Of a DNA stretch of 64,000 nucleotides, positions 16,337 to 25,932 are shown in pieces. This DNA is from an uncultured Cetobacterium sp. (GTDB lineage: Bacteria; Fusobacteriota; Fusobacteriia; Fusobacteriales; Fusobacteriaceae): contig NZ_CAMFHX010000011.1 of the NCBI RefSeq assembly GCF_945952365.1, forward strand, positions 1 through 64,000, written 5' to 3'. Both the position numbers and the translations under genes were made by a program. Numbering within the stretch: the first letter of the stretch is position 1; the number at the start of each line of letters is the position of its first letter. The notes under the pieces are model-generated. The model saw only the letters and a program-made list of their open reading frames with translations, had not been told where the DNA came from and made no database searches.

Positions 16337-18037
16337 TTATAAATTTCCAGCTTTATACATTCTAAAGAACTCACCCTCTTTTTCCATTAAAGTTTTATAA
16401 TCTCCCATCTCTTTGATACCCTCTTTACCTAAAACAACAATTTTATCAAACTCTTTTATCGTATTTAATCTATGAGCAATCGAGATTATTATTTTGTCGT
16501 TAAACTTTTCTAAAATATTATTCATGATTTTTTTCTCTAGGATATTATCTAATGCTGACGTTCCCTCATCTAACATTATAATCTCTGGATTCTTTAAAAA
16601 GAGCCTTGCCATTGCTAATCTTTGCTTTTGACCTGAACTTAAATTAACTCCACCTTGACCTAACTTAGTATTCTCTTTGTGCTCAAGAGCCTCTACAAAC
16701 TCTTTCAATTGAGCCAATTCTAGGGCTTTCATTATCTCCTCATCAGTAGCATCTTTTTTCACAACTTTTATATTATCTAAAATTGTTTCATTCATCAAAC
16801 TATCTCTTTGATCAACAACTGCTATCTTATTAAGTAGACTCTCTCTTTCCAAATCAGTTATACAGTTATTGTTTATTAATATTCTATTTTCTTCAGGTAA
16901 AAATGTTCTTTTTAAAAGTGAGAAAATTGTTGTTTTTCCAACCCCACTCTCTCCTACAAAAGCAACTTTCTCGCCTTTTTTAATAACTAAAGATAGGTTT
17001 TTTATTACATCTTGATTACCAAAAGAGAAACTTAAATTTTTAACCTCTATTTTTTTTATCTCATCACTCATCTGAATATCTCCATTTTTTTCATCTGGAA
17101 TATTCATAATATCTAAAAATCTCCCAATTCCTGTTGCTCCTCTTTGGAAAACATCTATCAATCCCATCAATCTTAGTAGATATATCCTAAATCTATTTGT
17201 CAGTAATATGAAACCTACGATAACTCCTAGACTTATTTCATCATTTATATGCATATATCCACCTATAAATATCACTATCAATTGAGTAAGTTGATTATAG
17301 AAATTTACTCCTGACATAAGAGCGGATGTATTAAATATATTTGTTTTTTCTACATCTAAAAGTTCTTTATTTCTTTCTGAGAACTTTTCTAAGACATCAT
17401 CTTCTAAAACATTATCTTTTATAAAAAATACAGTTTTTAAAGAATCATGAATTTTTGAAGTAAGACCTGAAAATCTCTCTCTTACTAAACCATAACCTAC
17501 CTTTAACTTTTTATTTTGATAAATTGTAAAATAAACAGCTAAAGGAAGAGGTATCATCGTTAATAGGGTCAATTTCAAATTGAAATTTGCCATAAGAACA
17601 ACTGCACCAATTATTGATAATATAGAAAATAGAAAATCTTCTAATCCTCTATATAAAAGAGCTGAAACATTTTCTAAATCACTTGTCACTCTTGATATTA
17701 TATCTCCACTTTGATTTTTCATAAAATATGTGTCTGGTTGACTTAGAATTTTCTTAAATAAATCCTCTCTCATCAGAAACTTTATTCTATTTCCCATCAA
17801 CTGTCCTCTCGAACTAGAGTAAACAGACAACACTAACCTAATCACATATATTCCTAGCAGGGCTGCTGAGAACATGAAGAACTCTTTAACGTTTTTATTC
17901 GGTATTGATCTATCTATTAGGTTTTGAACTACTATCGGGCCATACAAATCCAAACCAGTTACAAAAAAACTGCTAACTAAAAAATAAGTTAGCAGTTTTT
18001 TTTCTTTTAGATAGTATCTTAAAACACTATTTAACAT
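16337..18037 (-). CDS. ABC exporter (fused membrane and ATPase domains) in the heme operon
   Basis: A 566-residue half-transporter. Six membrane helices occupy the first 300 or so residues (type IV exporter fold, with SQPDTYFMKNQSGDIISRV as coupling region). The ATPase domain follows: Walker A GESGVGKTT, Q-loop DQRDSL, signature LSSGQKQRLAMA and Walker B IIMLDEGTSAL with a downstream switch His. It probably works as a homodimer. Its start overlaps the heme-binding-protein stop by 11 bases, so it is translationally coupled to the heme operon. It may export a heme product such as anaerobilin or excess heme; this is inference from position only. Confidence 0.88.
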   Translation of the reverse strand: MLNSVLRYYLKEKKLLTYFLVSSFFVTGLDLYGPIVVQNLIDRSIPNKNVKEFFMFSAALLGIYVIRLVLSVYSSSRGQLMGNRIKFLMREDLFKKILSQPDTYFMKNQSGDIISRVTSDLENVSALLYRGLEDFLFSILSIIGAVVLMANFNLKLTLLTMIPLPLAVYFTIYQNKKLKVGYGLVRERFSGLTSKIHDSLKTVFFIKDNVLEDDVLEKFSERNKELLDVEKTNIFNTSALMSGVNFYNQLTQLIVIFIGGYMHINDEISLGVIVGFILLTNRFRIYLLRLMGLIDVFQRGATGIGRFLDIMNIPDEKNGDIQMSDEIKKIEVKNLSFSFGNQDVIKNLSLVIKKGEKVAFVGESGVGKTTIFSLLKRTFLPEENRILINNNCITDLERESLLNKIAVVDQRDSLMNETILDNIKVVKKDATDEEIMKALELAQLKEFVEALEHKENTKLGQGGVNLSSGQKQRLAMARLFLKNPEIIMLDEGTSALDNILEKKIMNNILEKFNDKIIISIAHRLNTIKEFDKIVVLGKEGIKEMGDYKTLMEKEGEFFRMYKAGNL

Positions 18038-18911
18038 TTGATAACTCCTGATATAACTCTTCTAGAGCATCTATAACTCTCGGAGTTCCTCTCAGTATTT
18101 TATCTGAATCAATTATCATCATATTACCTTTTTGCCCTGCTTTAGTTTGTTTTACAACTGGATTACTATTTAAAATATCATTTTTATTTTTTATTGCCAT
18201 TGATCCAACTAATAAATCTGGATTTTGAGCTAATAAATATTCTGGTGAAAGTATCGGTCTTCCTCCTGGTAAACCTTTTGCTATATTCTCAATACCTAGC
18301 GTATCAAATATCTGACCCGGTAAAGAGTTTGGAGTAAATACCATCATTGGAGATGTCGAGAATAGAAATGCTCCTTTAATATTCAATGGCTTTTCTTCTA
18401 TCTTTTTCTTTATACCATCTAGCTTAGCTTTATAATCCTGTACTAACTTTTCCGATTTTTCTCTTTGACCAGTTATTACTCCATACACCTCTAAATTTTC
18501 TAAAATTTGATCAAAAGAATTTGCTTCATTTATTATAAATTTTAATTTTCTAGCTTTTAAGCTCTCTCCAAATGCTTCAGACATTGTATTTAATATTACA
18601 AGATCTGGAGTAAAACTTAGAACCTGCTCTATCGATGGCTTCATTATAGTTCCAGCTTTTGGGAGATCTTTTGTTTTCTCTTGTGGCCATATAGGATTTT
18701 TTGCTGTATCTGCTATAGCTACAATACTTTTTTCTCCTTCAATTAAATAAAATGATTCAACCGCTGCTGGGTCTAATATTAAAACTTTTTTATATTCTTT
18801 TTCCTCTACTTTATTACCTCTAGAATCTACAATAAATCCATTCTCTAACTTTAAAGCAAAGGCAAAATTACTCATCAAAACTGTAAATGCTAAAATTGCT
18901 AATTTTTTCAT
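18027..18911 (-). CDS. hmuT: Periplasmic heme-binding protein of ABC importer (HmuT-like)
   Basis: A 294-residue class III substrate-binding protein. A cleavable signal peptide (MKKLAILAFTVLMSNFAFA) without a lipobox makes it periplasmic. Two lobes are joined by a long helix, and the motif KPSIEQVLSFTPDLVI is the standard FecB/BtuF domain element. The C-terminal LRGTPRVIDALEELYQEL resembles heme binders of the HmuT/PhuT group. Its neighbours are the matching permease and ATPase, the TonB receptor and the radical-SAM heme enzyme, which together make heme the likely ligand. Siderophore or cobalamin binding cannot be excluded from sequence alone. Confidence 0.87.
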   Translation of the reverse strand: MKKLAILAFTVLMSNFAFALKLENGFIVDSRGNKVEEKEYKKVLILDPAAVESFYLIEGEKSIVAIADTAKNPIWPQEKTKDLPKAGTIMKPSIEQVLSFTPDLVILNTMSEAFGESLKARKLKFIINEANSFDQILENLEVYGVITGQREKSEKLVQDYKAKLDGIKKKIEEKPLNIKGAFLFSTSPMMVFTPNSLPGQIFDTLGIENIAKGLPGGRPILSPEYLLAQNPDLLVGSMAIKNKNDILNSNPVVKQTKAGQKGNMMIIDSDKILRGTPRVIDALEELYQELSNVK

Positions 18912-18920
18912 AATCTCTCC

Positions 18921-19694
18921 TTATACTAATGGAATAATATATGGTATCCCATTTTCATCTTTTATAACCTTTGATTTTAGATTATAAACTGCTTGTAAAT
19001 TTTCCTCTGTCAAAACTTCTAATGGTGTTCCCTGGAATTTAATCTCTCCATCTTTCATCATTATTAACTCATCACAAAACATTGCCGCTAAATTAAGATC
19101 ATGAAGAACTGCAACACTTGTCAGTGATTTTTCTAAAGATAAATTCTTAACTTTATTTAGTAGTTCTACAGCGTGATTTAAATCAAGTGCCGAAGTTGGT
19201 TCATCTAAAAGTAGTATTTCTGGCTCTTGAGTTAACGCTCTTGCTAGTAATACTCTTTGAAACTCTCCTCCAGATAAACTTACTGCTACTCTTTCACTGA
19301 ACTTATATAGTCCTAAAAAATTTAGATTATCCTCTACCTTTTTTTTATCATCAAATGTATATCCTGCCCAGCTCGATTTTAAATGAGGTAATCTCCCCAT
19401 TAAAACAAAATCTTTCACAGACATATTTGTCATTAAATTTGATTTTTGTGGAACTAATGATACAAGTTTAGCTTTATCTTTTTTAGATAACCCAACTGTA
19501 TCTTTTCCATTGAAAATAATCTCTCCACTATTTGGAGTTAAATAACCAAGTATATTTTTTAGAAAAGTGGACTTTCCACATCCATTTGGTCCTAATATTC
19601 CTGTCATCTTTCCTTTTTTTATTTGAACTTTTAAATTCTTTAAAATAGCTCTATCTCCATAAGAAAAAGATAGATTTTCAACTTTAATACCCAT
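18921..19694 (-). CDS. hmuV: Heme ABC importer ATPase (HmuV-like)
   Basis: A 257-residue ATPase of the FepC/BtuD/HmuV type. It has Walker A GPNGCGKST near residue 35, the Q-loop PQKSN, the signature LSGGEFQRVLLARAL near 140 and Walker B ILLLDEPTSALDL, then the switch motif LHDLN. It powers the FecCD-type permease encoded immediately upstream in transcription (one base between stop and start). Together they move heme from the periplasm into the cytoplasm, where the radical-SAM enzyme, flavodoxin and HutX-like protein act. Confidence 0.92.
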   Translation of the reverse strand: MGIKVENLSFSYGDRAILKNLKVQIKKGKMTGILGPNGCGKSTFLKNILGYLTPNSGEIIFNGKDTVGLSKKDKAKLVSLVPQKSNLMTNMSVKDFVLMGRLPHLKSSWAGYTFDDKKKVEDNLNFLGLYKFSERVAVSLSGGEFQRVLLARALTQEPEILLLDEPTSALDLNHAVELLNKVKNLSLEKSLTSVAVLHDLNLAAMFCDELIMMKDGEIKFQGTPLEVLTEENLQAVYNLKSKVIKDENGIPYIIPLV

Positions 19695-19695
19695 C

Positions 19696-20664
19696 TTATC
19701 TTCCTCCTTTAGATTTAAATGCTAGATATAAAAAGAATGGTGCTCCAAAGAACGCTGTAACAACACCTATTGGTATCTCAACTGGTGCTAATAAAAGTCT
19801 TCCAATAGTATCACAGATTAGTAAGAAGAATCCTCCTGCTAAAGCTGAGTTTGGAATTAATTTTGAGTTTGAAGGTCCCACTAACATTCTTATTGAATGA
19901 GGTATAATTAAACCTACAAATCCTATCATTCCTGAAAACGCTACTGAAAAGGCTACTACTAACGCTGAAACAGTTAAAACTTTTGCTTTTAACGTATGAA
20001 CATCAACTCCTAGAGAGTTTGCTTCTTCATCTCCTGATAGCAGAGCATCTAACTGATTTCTTTGTAGATAGAAGAAGATTAGAGAAAATACTAATGGTAC
20101 AAATAAAAGTGCTACCTTTGTCCACGTCGCTCCTCCTAAATACCCCATTAACCACATAGTAATTTTAAATGATTCCTCACCTATAAGATACATAGCAAAC
20201 GATGTAAATGCACCTATAAATGATGATACAGCTATTCCTACTATCAATAACGTTGTTATATCAACTTTTCCATTTCTATTTGAAAGCTTAAATATTACGA
20301 AAGTACTTATTAAGCATGATAAAAATGCTAGTACTCCGTAAAATATATCTGGTAATTGGAATACGTAAGCTATTACTGCTCCAAATGTCGCACTCGCTGC
20401 TATTCCTATTATGTAAGGGTCAGCTAATGGATTTTGAAATACAGCTTGAACTACAACACCACTCGATGATAACATCATCCCTATTAATAGCGCCATAATT
20501 ATCCTTGGTAATCTTATTTCGTAAATTATTGTTTTTATATAATCTGGGGCAGTTGACATTGAAAATAGTTGCTCCAATGGCACAGAAACACTTCCTAAGC
20601 CAATAGAAAGTGTTCCTGTCAGTATTATTCCCAGAATTAATATTAATGACACATGTTTCTTCAT
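19696..20664 (-). CDS. hmuU: FecCD-type permease of heme ABC importer (HmuU-like)
   Basis: A 322-residue inner-membrane protein of the BtuC/FecCD family with about ten helices. Typical stretches are IYEIRLPRIIMALLIGMMLS near residue 50, VVQAVFQNPLADPYIIG near 75 and the coupling region FVGLIIPHSIRMLVG near 250. Family members import heme, iron-siderophores or cobalamin; the neighbours make heme most likely. It is followed after one base by the ATPase gene and preceded by the TonB-dependent receptor. Confidence 0.92.
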   Translation of the reverse strand: MKKHVSLILILGIILTGTLSIGLGSVSVPLEQLFSMSTAPDYIKTIIYEIRLPRIIMALLIGMMLSSSGVVVQAVFQNPLADPYIIGIAASATFGAVIAYVFQLPDIFYGVLAFLSCLISTFVIFKLSNRNGKVDITTLLIVGIAVSSFIGAFTSFAMYLIGEESFKITMWLMGYLGGATWTKVALLFVPLVFSLIFFYLQRNQLDALLSGDEEANSLGVDVHTLKAKVLTVSALVVAFSVAFSGMIGFVGLIIPHSIRMLVGPSNSKLIPNSALAGGFFLLICDTIGRLLLAPVEIPIGVVTAFFGAPFFLYLAFKSKGGR

Positions 20665-20681
20665 ATTAATTCTCCCTGTTT

Positions 20682-22649
20682 TTAGAAGTTGTATTTAAAT
20701 CCTGCATAGAAACTTCTTTCTGCTGCTGGATCAAAATATTTTCCATCTGATTTTATAGAGTTATAGTATTTCTCATTAAACAGGTTTCTTACTCCTGTGT
20801 ATAGTTTTAATGTTTCTGTTGGATTATAGTTAAACGTCACATTTGTAACAACATTCTCGTTTTGCTTTCCTCCAGTATTTTCATCATTTATGTAGTAAGC
20901 TGATGTATAAACAGTCTCTGTTAAAACTGTAAACTTTGGTGTTACCTCATAAGATAATCCTAATGATAACTTATTCGTAGGTACATCGCTTATCTCTTTT
21001 CCTTCTAACTTAGAATTTGCTGATTCTAATATCTCTGTTTTTATAAGAGCATAACTTTCTCTAACAGTTAATTTTCCAAAGTATTGCTCTGCTGATAACT
21101 CAGCTCCATATCTTTTAGTTTTTCCTATATTATAGTAATCGAAATAGAATGTCCCCGGAATAGCTACTCTTGCTATCTCATTATCTGTTTCTGTGTAGTA
21201 TACTGCTCCATTTACATAACTTCCTAAGATATAGTCTTTTGCACCTAACTCATAAGTTAAATATGTTTCTGAATCTGCTTTACTTAATGAATAATCCTGT
21301 GTATTAGCCATCTCTGGTGGAAGAGGTGATCTAAATCCTCTTTCTATCTTTGCATATACATTTCCCGTATCTGAATACAGATAATTCACTGTCGCTTCTG
21401 CTGCATAATTTTCTTTTGTTATTTTTTCATCTAGATTTCTAGTGTTATCTTTTCTTTTTAAATCGTAATCAGCACGTTCGTATCTGAATCCTTGAGTGAA
21501 TTCAATCTTTCCAAATCTATTTCTATTTAAAACAAACCCACTGTTTGTCATTTTAGTAAAATCACTTAGATTATAGTTTGTACTAGAACCTGTAACCCTA
21601 TTCATCTCTTGAGATATAAAATCGTATCCAAATACAATCTCATTATTTTCTCCATATTTTAATTGAAGCTTCGGTTTGAATCCAACTTTTTTATCTTCTA
21701 ATTCTATTCTTCCGCTTCCCTTAGTTCCTACAGTTTCAATATCTGATTCTTGATAGAACGATAATATATCTAACTTTAAATTGTCATTTATTTTATTTTC
21801 ATATTTCAAGTTAAATTCATCTTTAACCACATCAAGCATTGCTAAATCTTTTGAACTTGTAAGCCCTGACTGTGTTGGGTCTGATAACTGCTCTTTTGTC
21901 AATCTTTCTGGTGATGTTGCATTTTCATCATATCTTGAATATTTTAAAGTGATATTTTGATTTTCATCAATTTTATACTTTAAACTTCCTTCGAAGAATT
22001 CTGAATCTGATTCATCTCCATCTCTGAAACCTTTGTAATCATTTTTTGTATAGTTAATTCCTACTCCAAAATCTCCTACAGTAGTTCCGAATGATACATC
22101 ACCTTTTTTAGTTCCAAAACTAGTAAATTCACTAGAGACAGATCCACCTTTATATCCTGCACCAGATTTAGTAATTATATTAATTACTCCTCCTCTAGTT
22201 CCACTTCCATAAAGTATCGCTCCTCCACCTGGAATCACTTCTATCTTTTCTATATTTTCAACTGGAACTGTATTTATAGGCATTCTTCCATGACTTGAAT
22301 CTAATGATCCTGTTGAAATTCCATCAATTAAAACTTGTACATTCTCTGCTGCCTTTGTTCCTTGCCCTCTCATATCTATAATCGGATCTTTTGGATCTCC
22401 AATTATATTTACACTCGGTACATCTCTTAAAGCATCTGATACTGATTGATAATTTTTCTCTTCAATATCTTTTGCTGTTATAACTGTAACTGTATTCGTT
22501 ACATTTCTTTGTGCTGTTTCAAACCCTGTTGTTGAAATAACACTTTCATTTAATTTAACTCCTTTATTAGCTTCCTCATAGAAAAAGTCATCATTAGAAT
22601 AACTCAAAGCTGTTACTAATAAACTTAACACTGCTATCTTCTTGTTCAT
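20682..22649 (-). CDS. hmuR: TonB-dependent outer-membrane heme receptor
   Basis: A 655-residue outer-membrane receptor. After a signal peptide comes a weak TonB-box region. The plug domain follows (TVTVITAKDIEEKNYQSV, then PIIDMRGQG and VEVIPGGGAILYGSGTRGGVINI). A 22-strand barrel ends in a C-terminal aromatic (AGFKYNF). A FRSP motif with a downstream Asn/Asp-rich loop near residue 440 resembles the FRAP/NPNL region of heme receptors. It would capture heme or hemoprotein heme using energy from TonB-ExbBD encoded in the same locus. Specificity is inferred from neighbours. Confidence 0.88.
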   Translation of the reverse strand: MNKKIAVLSLLVTALSYSNDDFFYEEANKGVKLNESVISTTGFETAQRNVTNTVTVITAKDIEEKNYQSVSDALRDVPSVNIIGDPKDPIIDMRGQGTKAAENVQVLIDGISTGSLDSSHGRMPINTVPVENIEKIEVIPGGGAILYGSGTRGGVINIITKSGAGYKGGSVSSEFTSFGTKKGDVSFGTTVGDFGVGINYTKNDYKGFRDGDESDSEFFEGSLKYKIDENQNITLKYSRYDENATSPERLTKEQLSDPTQSGLTSSKDLAMLDVVKDEFNLKYENKINDNLKLDILSFYQESDIETVGTKGSGRIELEDKKVGFKPKLQLKYGENNEIVFGYDFISQEMNRVTGSSTNYNLSDFTKMTNSGFVLNRNRFGKIEFTQGFRYERADYDLKRKDNTRNLDEKITKENYAAEATVNYLYSDTGNVYAKIERGFRSPLPPEMANTQDYSLSKADSETYLTYELGAKDYILGSYVNGAVYYTETDNEIARVAIPGTFYFDYYNIGKTKRYGAELSAEQYFGKLTVRESYALIKTEILESANSKLEGKEISDVPTNKLSLGLSYEVTPKFTVLTETVYTSAYYINDENTGGKQNENVVTNVTFNYNPTETLKLYTGVRNLFNEKYYNSIKSDGKYFDPAAERSFYAGFKYNF

Positions 22650-22670
22650 AATTTAATCCCTCTCTAAACT

Positions 22671-23933
22671 TTACTTTTTTATTACCTCTAAAGTTTTTTC
22701 AACTACAGTAGTTAAAACCTCTCTAGATATATTGTTACCCCAAAATAGACCGTCACTCGTTAAATAGTAATGTGTTTCATTTTCTGTTACAAACCCATCA
22801 GCCTTTAATTCAGACATTACCTCTTCAAATACTTTTTGCTCTGTAAAGTTTAAAATCTCATTCACTACATCTTTTTCAACTGTTGGGAACTGGAATAATC
22901 CATTAAATCTATCTAATCTTTGTTGATACTCACTTTTCTCAACAAACATTCCCATCTCTTTTTTCATTCTAAATACAGATATATTATCAACATTTCCACC
23001 AGCACCTACACCGATTGGGAACGTATCTCCTCCAAATGTTCTTGTTTTTATATATTTATAGTTATCTCTTCCTGCTTTAGCTATCTTAGTTAACTCTAAA
23101 ACATAGTAATCGCTATCTGTTGTTAACTCTTTTACGAAAGCGTCATGTAACTCTCTCTCTCTTTTTAAATCATCTTGTAGTTTTACCTTCTCATCTTTTA
23201 TGTCGTGAGATAGTGTTGAACCTTCATGAACCATTAACGAGTAGAAGCTCGAACTTCCTAAATCTAACTCTTTTATAACTCTTGCATCCTCTCTTGCATC
23301 TTCTACTGTTTGAGTTGGATGATTATAGATAATATCTATACAAACTTCACCGTTAAACTTTGATTTTAAATCTAACAATCTCTCTTTCACTTCAGCTTTA
23401 GTATAAGTTCTATTGTAGAACTTTCTTCCTTCGTCTGAGAAACTTTGAATTCCTACAGATAACCTATTTACTCCATATTTGTTCATCAACTCTATTTTTT
23501 CTGGATTTAAGTTATGTAGTGTTGTTTCTAATGTAAACTCATATCCCTCTGCAAAGATTATATTTCTATTTACACTTTGAAGTATTCTTTCTAACTGATC
23601 ATTTTTATAAACAGTTGGTGTTCCTCCACCGAAGTATATTACATCGACACCTTTTTCTTTAAAGTATCTATATTGTCCATATTTATCAAATTCTCCAACT
23701 AGGTAATCAGCATAAGAGTCTAAACTTCCACTAAGTTGCTCTCTATTTAAGTTGCAGAACGAACAGATTTTATCACAGTATGGTGTATGTACATATATTG
23801 CTCTTGGTACATCCTTTGGTTCCTCTGACAATTTGTTTAAGAAATCCTGTTCTGTAATTCTTCTTTGTGGATAATATTTCCCTATTAATCCTGATGAATT
23901 ATGGTGGCTTTTATGTCTTGTTTCAAAACGCAT
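22671..23933 (-). CDS. hmuW: Radical SAM heme-opening enzyme, anaerobilin synthase type (HmuW/ChuW/HutW)
   Basis: A 420-residue radical-SAM protein of the HemN/HemW superfamily. The 4Fe-4S motif is Cys53-x3-Cys57-x2-Cys60 in PYCDKICSFC. Next are the SAM-binding YFGGGTPT, TLHNLNPEKI and RLSVGIQSFSD, and a C-terminal region resembling the HemW/ChuW tail. Within a heme-uptake operon this is the ChuW/HutW/HmuW group, which opens the heme ring without oxygen, methylating it and releasing iron as ferrous ion with the linear tetrapyrrole anaerobilin. A HemW-like chaperone or coproporphyrinogen dehydrogenase is the alternative, but the context argues against it. The flavodoxin across the divergent promoter is the expected electron donor. 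Confidence 0.88.
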   Translation of the reverse strand: MRFETRHKSHHNSSGLIGKYYPQRRITEQDFLNKLSEEPKDVPRAIYVHTPYCDKICSFCNLNREQLSGSLDSYADYLVGEFDKYGQYRYFKEKGVDVIYFGGGTPTVYKNDQLERILQSVNRNIIFAEGYEFTLETTLHNLNPEKIELMNKYGVNRLSVGIQSFSDEGRKFYNRTYTKAEVKERLLDLKSKFNGEVCIDIIYNHPTQTVEDAREDARVIKELDLGSSSFYSLMVHEGSTLSHDIKDEKVKLQDDLKRERELHDAFVKELTTDSDYYVLELTKIAKAGRDNYKYIKTRTFGGDTFPIGVGAGGNVDNISVFRMKKEMGMFVEKSEYQQRLDRFNGLFQFPTVEKDVVNEILNFTEQKVFEEVMSELKADGFVTENETHYYLTSDGLFWGNNISREVLTTVVEKTLEVIKK

Positions 23934-23940
23934 TATTTAA

Positions 23941-24378
23941 TCACTTCCCTTTAGTCTCTATATCTATTGCTGCTGCTCCTGCTAATTTTATATCTGACAT
24001 TATATCTACAACATCACCATAATCAATCCCTCTATCAGCTAATATCGCAACTCTTTTATTTTCCATCGTTGAAATTGTTTCTTTAATCTTTTCTAATAAC
24101 TCCTCTTTTGTGATATCTATCATCGAACTATCATTTCTTCTATCTATTTTTAATTTTAATTGACCATCAACCGTCACTAAAACCGATACCTTATCTGTTG
24201 CTTCTACTATTTCAGCAACTTCAGATTTTGGCAAATCAATCTTCATACCTTTCATATCATCAAATGTTGTTGCTACCATAAAAAATATTAGTAGTAAGAA
24301 AACCACATCAATTAAAGGTGTTAAATCAGGTGTTAATTGCTTTCTTTGATAGTTCAAAAATCCTTTTGATTTTAACAT
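23941..24378 (-). CDS. exbD: ExbD/TolR biopolymer transport protein
   Basis: A 145-residue protein. One membrane helix lies near residues 18-40, preceded by LTPDLTPLIDVVFLLLIFF, whose Asp is the conserved proton-path residue of ExbD/TolR. A periplasmic domain ends with VDIMSDIKLAGAAAIDIETK. With ExbB it energises TonB using the proton motive force. It lies between exbB (10 bases apart) and the radical-SAM gene, so the energising complex is co-expressed with the heme receptor. Confidence 0.93.
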   Translation of the reverse strand: MLKSKGFLNYQRKQLTPDLTPLIDVVFLLLIFFMVATTFDDMKGMKIDLPKSEVAEIVEATDKVSVLVTVDGQLKLKIDRRNDSSMIDITKEELLEKIKETISTMENKRVAILADRGIDYGDVVDIMSDIKLAGAAAIDIETKGK

Positions 24379-24388
24379 TACTACTCTC

Positions 24389-25012
24389 CTACATTTTTCT
24401 TAATATATTTATAAACTCCACTACATTTTTTTCCATATCAAGCATAGCTTTTTCAATCTTCTTTTGATAGAAGTTATAGAATATAAGTGCTGGAATAGCA
24501 ACTATAAGACCTGATGCTGTTGTAATAAGTGCTTGAGATATTCCAAATGCTAAAACTGTTGGATCTCCAGCTCCATGCTTTGACATCGCTGTAAATGCAC
24601 CTATCATTCCTGTAACTGTTCCTAATAATCCAGCTAGAGGTGTAACGTTAGCTGCTAGTGCTAATATCCACATGTGTCTTTCTAATTTTGGCATCTCTCT
24701 TAGTGCACACTCTCTTGCTTTCTCTTCTAAATAATCATAAGTACAACAATTCATTTTTCCACCGTTATACTCTATTAAAATTGTTTTCATAACTTTTGCT
24801 GATGTATTTTTAAAAGAATCACACGCTTTTATTGCTCTCTCTTTTTCATTATTTTTTATAAATTTTTCTAAATGATTTAATAGTAACTCTCCGTTGTCTT
24901 TTTCATTTTTAAAGAAATAGTAACCTCTTTCTAATATTACTGTTAATCCCGCTACTGAAAGAAAAATAATCACTCCCATAAGTGGTCCTCCAGCTTTAAT
25001 CATCTCTATCAT
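24389..25012 (-). CDS. exbB: ExbB/TolQ proton-channel protein
   Basis: A 207-residue inner-membrane protein with three helices: near residues 12-30, about 105-130 (LALAANVTPLAGLLGTVTGMIGAF) and about 150-175 (ISQALITTASGLIVAIPALIFYN). These are the classic TolQ/ExbB segments that form the channel with ExbD. It is the first gene of the heme operon. A clear promoter lies upstream (-35 TTGACT, -10 TATAAT), divergent from tonB. Confidence 0.94.
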   Translation of the reverse strand: MIEMIKAGGPLMGVIIFLSVAGLTVILERGYYFFKNEKDNGELLLNHLEKFIKNNEKERAIKACDSFKNTSAKVMKTILIEYNGGKMNCCTYDYLEEKARECALREMPKLERHMWILALAANVTPLAGLLGTVTGMIGAFTAMSKHGAGDPTVLAFGISQALITTASGLIVAIPALIFYNFYQKKIEKAMLDMEKNVVEFINILRKM

Positions 25013-25053
25013 CTATTTCCCTCCTGAATTTTAATATTTTGACATTCAAAGTT

Positions 25054-25147
25054 ATTATATTAACTTTGTACCAAATAGTCAATATATTTTTTAAACAAAG
25101 TATTTTTTAATAAATAATTTGATAATTAAAATATTTTTTGTTATAAT
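25054..25147. promoter_or_regulatory. Divergent exbB and tonB promoters with inverted ACAAAGT elements
   Basis: The minus-strand exbB promoter is TTGACT (25077-25082) and TATAAT (25054-25059), 17 bases apart. The plus-strand tonB promoter is TTGATA (25119-25124) and TATAAT (25142-25147), also 17 bases apart. An inverted pair, ACTTTGT (25063-25069) and ACAAAGT (25095-25101), lies across the exbB promoter and between the -35 boxes. It is a candidate site for a shared heme- or iron-responsive repressor. Confidence 0.65.
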
Positions 25148-25182
25148 TATTACGAAATTATTACTTGTATTTTGGAGGAATT

Positions 25183-25914
25183 ATGAAATTTGTTATTTTT
25201 TCTATAGCTTTACATATATTTATCTTTATTTTTGGTTTTTCTCTAGATACCAATAAAAAATATGAAATTGACAATGTCGGAAATGATTTTAGCACTCCTT
25301 CGATATCCGTAAATTTCAACTCTTTCCAACCGTCTGAACCTGTTCAAAACGAAGCTTCTGTTGAAGAGGTCATCGAAGAAAAGGCTGTTATCCCAGAGCC
25401 TATTCCTGAGCCAAAAGTTGAAGAGAAAAAACTTGAGGTAATCAAAAAGGAACCTGAAAAAAAAGTTGAAAAACCAAAAAAAACACCCGAGAAAAAACTT
25501 CCTAAAAAAGAGGTTACAGAAGATAAAAAACCAACAAAAAAACCTGAGTCTCAACAATCTACTGCTCCAAGCAACAATAGTAGTGACTTAATCGAACTAT
25601 CTCAAGGTGTTTTTGCTGCTAGAAATCAAGGTGTTCAAGGACTTACATATTCATTTATATCTCAACCTGATCCTGATTACCCATTAGCTGCTAAGAGAAT
25701 AAGTTACAACAAAGAGGTTTCTATAAAAGTAAGATTCCTTGTTGGTTTAAAAGGTGAAATTGAAGAGGTTAAATTCTATAGTGACAAAGATAGTTTAGGT
25801 TTCCAAAGTGAAGTTGAAAAAACTTTAAAAAGATGGAAGCTTACTCCTGTTATGTTAAATGGAAAAGCTATTAAACTTTATTTTTACAAAGAATTCAAAT
25901 TTAATCAAAAATAA
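25183..25914 (+). CDS. tonB: TonB energy transducer
   Basis: A 243-residue protein. The N-terminal membrane anchor contains Ser7-x3-His11 (SIALH), the conserved TonB motif for contact with ExbBD. A Glu/Pro/Lys-rich periplasmic spacer follows (about 60-130, PEPIPEPKVEEKK and similar). The C-terminal TonB domain (about 150-243) has PDPDYPLAAKRISYNKEVSIKV. It transmits energy from ExbBD to the heme receptor. The start was set at the ATG right after GGAGGAATT, since an in-frame upstream TTG would lie before that ribosome site. It is followed by the flavodoxin gene 18 bases later, forming a short operon divergent from exbB. Confidence 0.92.
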   Translation: MKFVIFSIALHIFIFIFGFSLDTNKKYEIDNVGNDFSTPSISVNFNSFQPSEPVQNEASVEEVIEEKAVIPEPIPEPKVEEKKLEVIKKEPEKKVEKPKKTPEKKLPKKEVTEDKKPTKKPESQQSTAPSNNSSDLIELSQGVFAARNQGVQGLTYSFISQPDPDYPLAAKRISYNKEVSIKVRFLVGLKGEIEEVKFYSDKDSLGFQSEVEKTLKRWKLTPVMLNGKAIKLYFYKEFKFNQK

Positions 25915-25932
25915 TAGGAGGATTTAAATTTT

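Noticed and set aside
22671-23933. Oxygen-independent coproporphyrinogen dehydrogenase HemN
   Set aside because: Same superfamily, but the gene lies inside a heme-uptake operon with ChuW/HutW-type neighbours and no heme-synthesis genes are near.
25083-25130. Fur box between exbB and tonB
   Set aside because: AT-rich GATAATT-like stretches occur but none fits the 19-base GATAATGATAATCATTATC consensus well; the ACAAAGT inverted pair is the clearer signal.
25243-25557. Phe/Leu-rich frame opposite tonB
   Set aside because: Antisense shadow of the Lys/Glu/Pro-rich spacer; no ribosome site and no membrane-protein logic.
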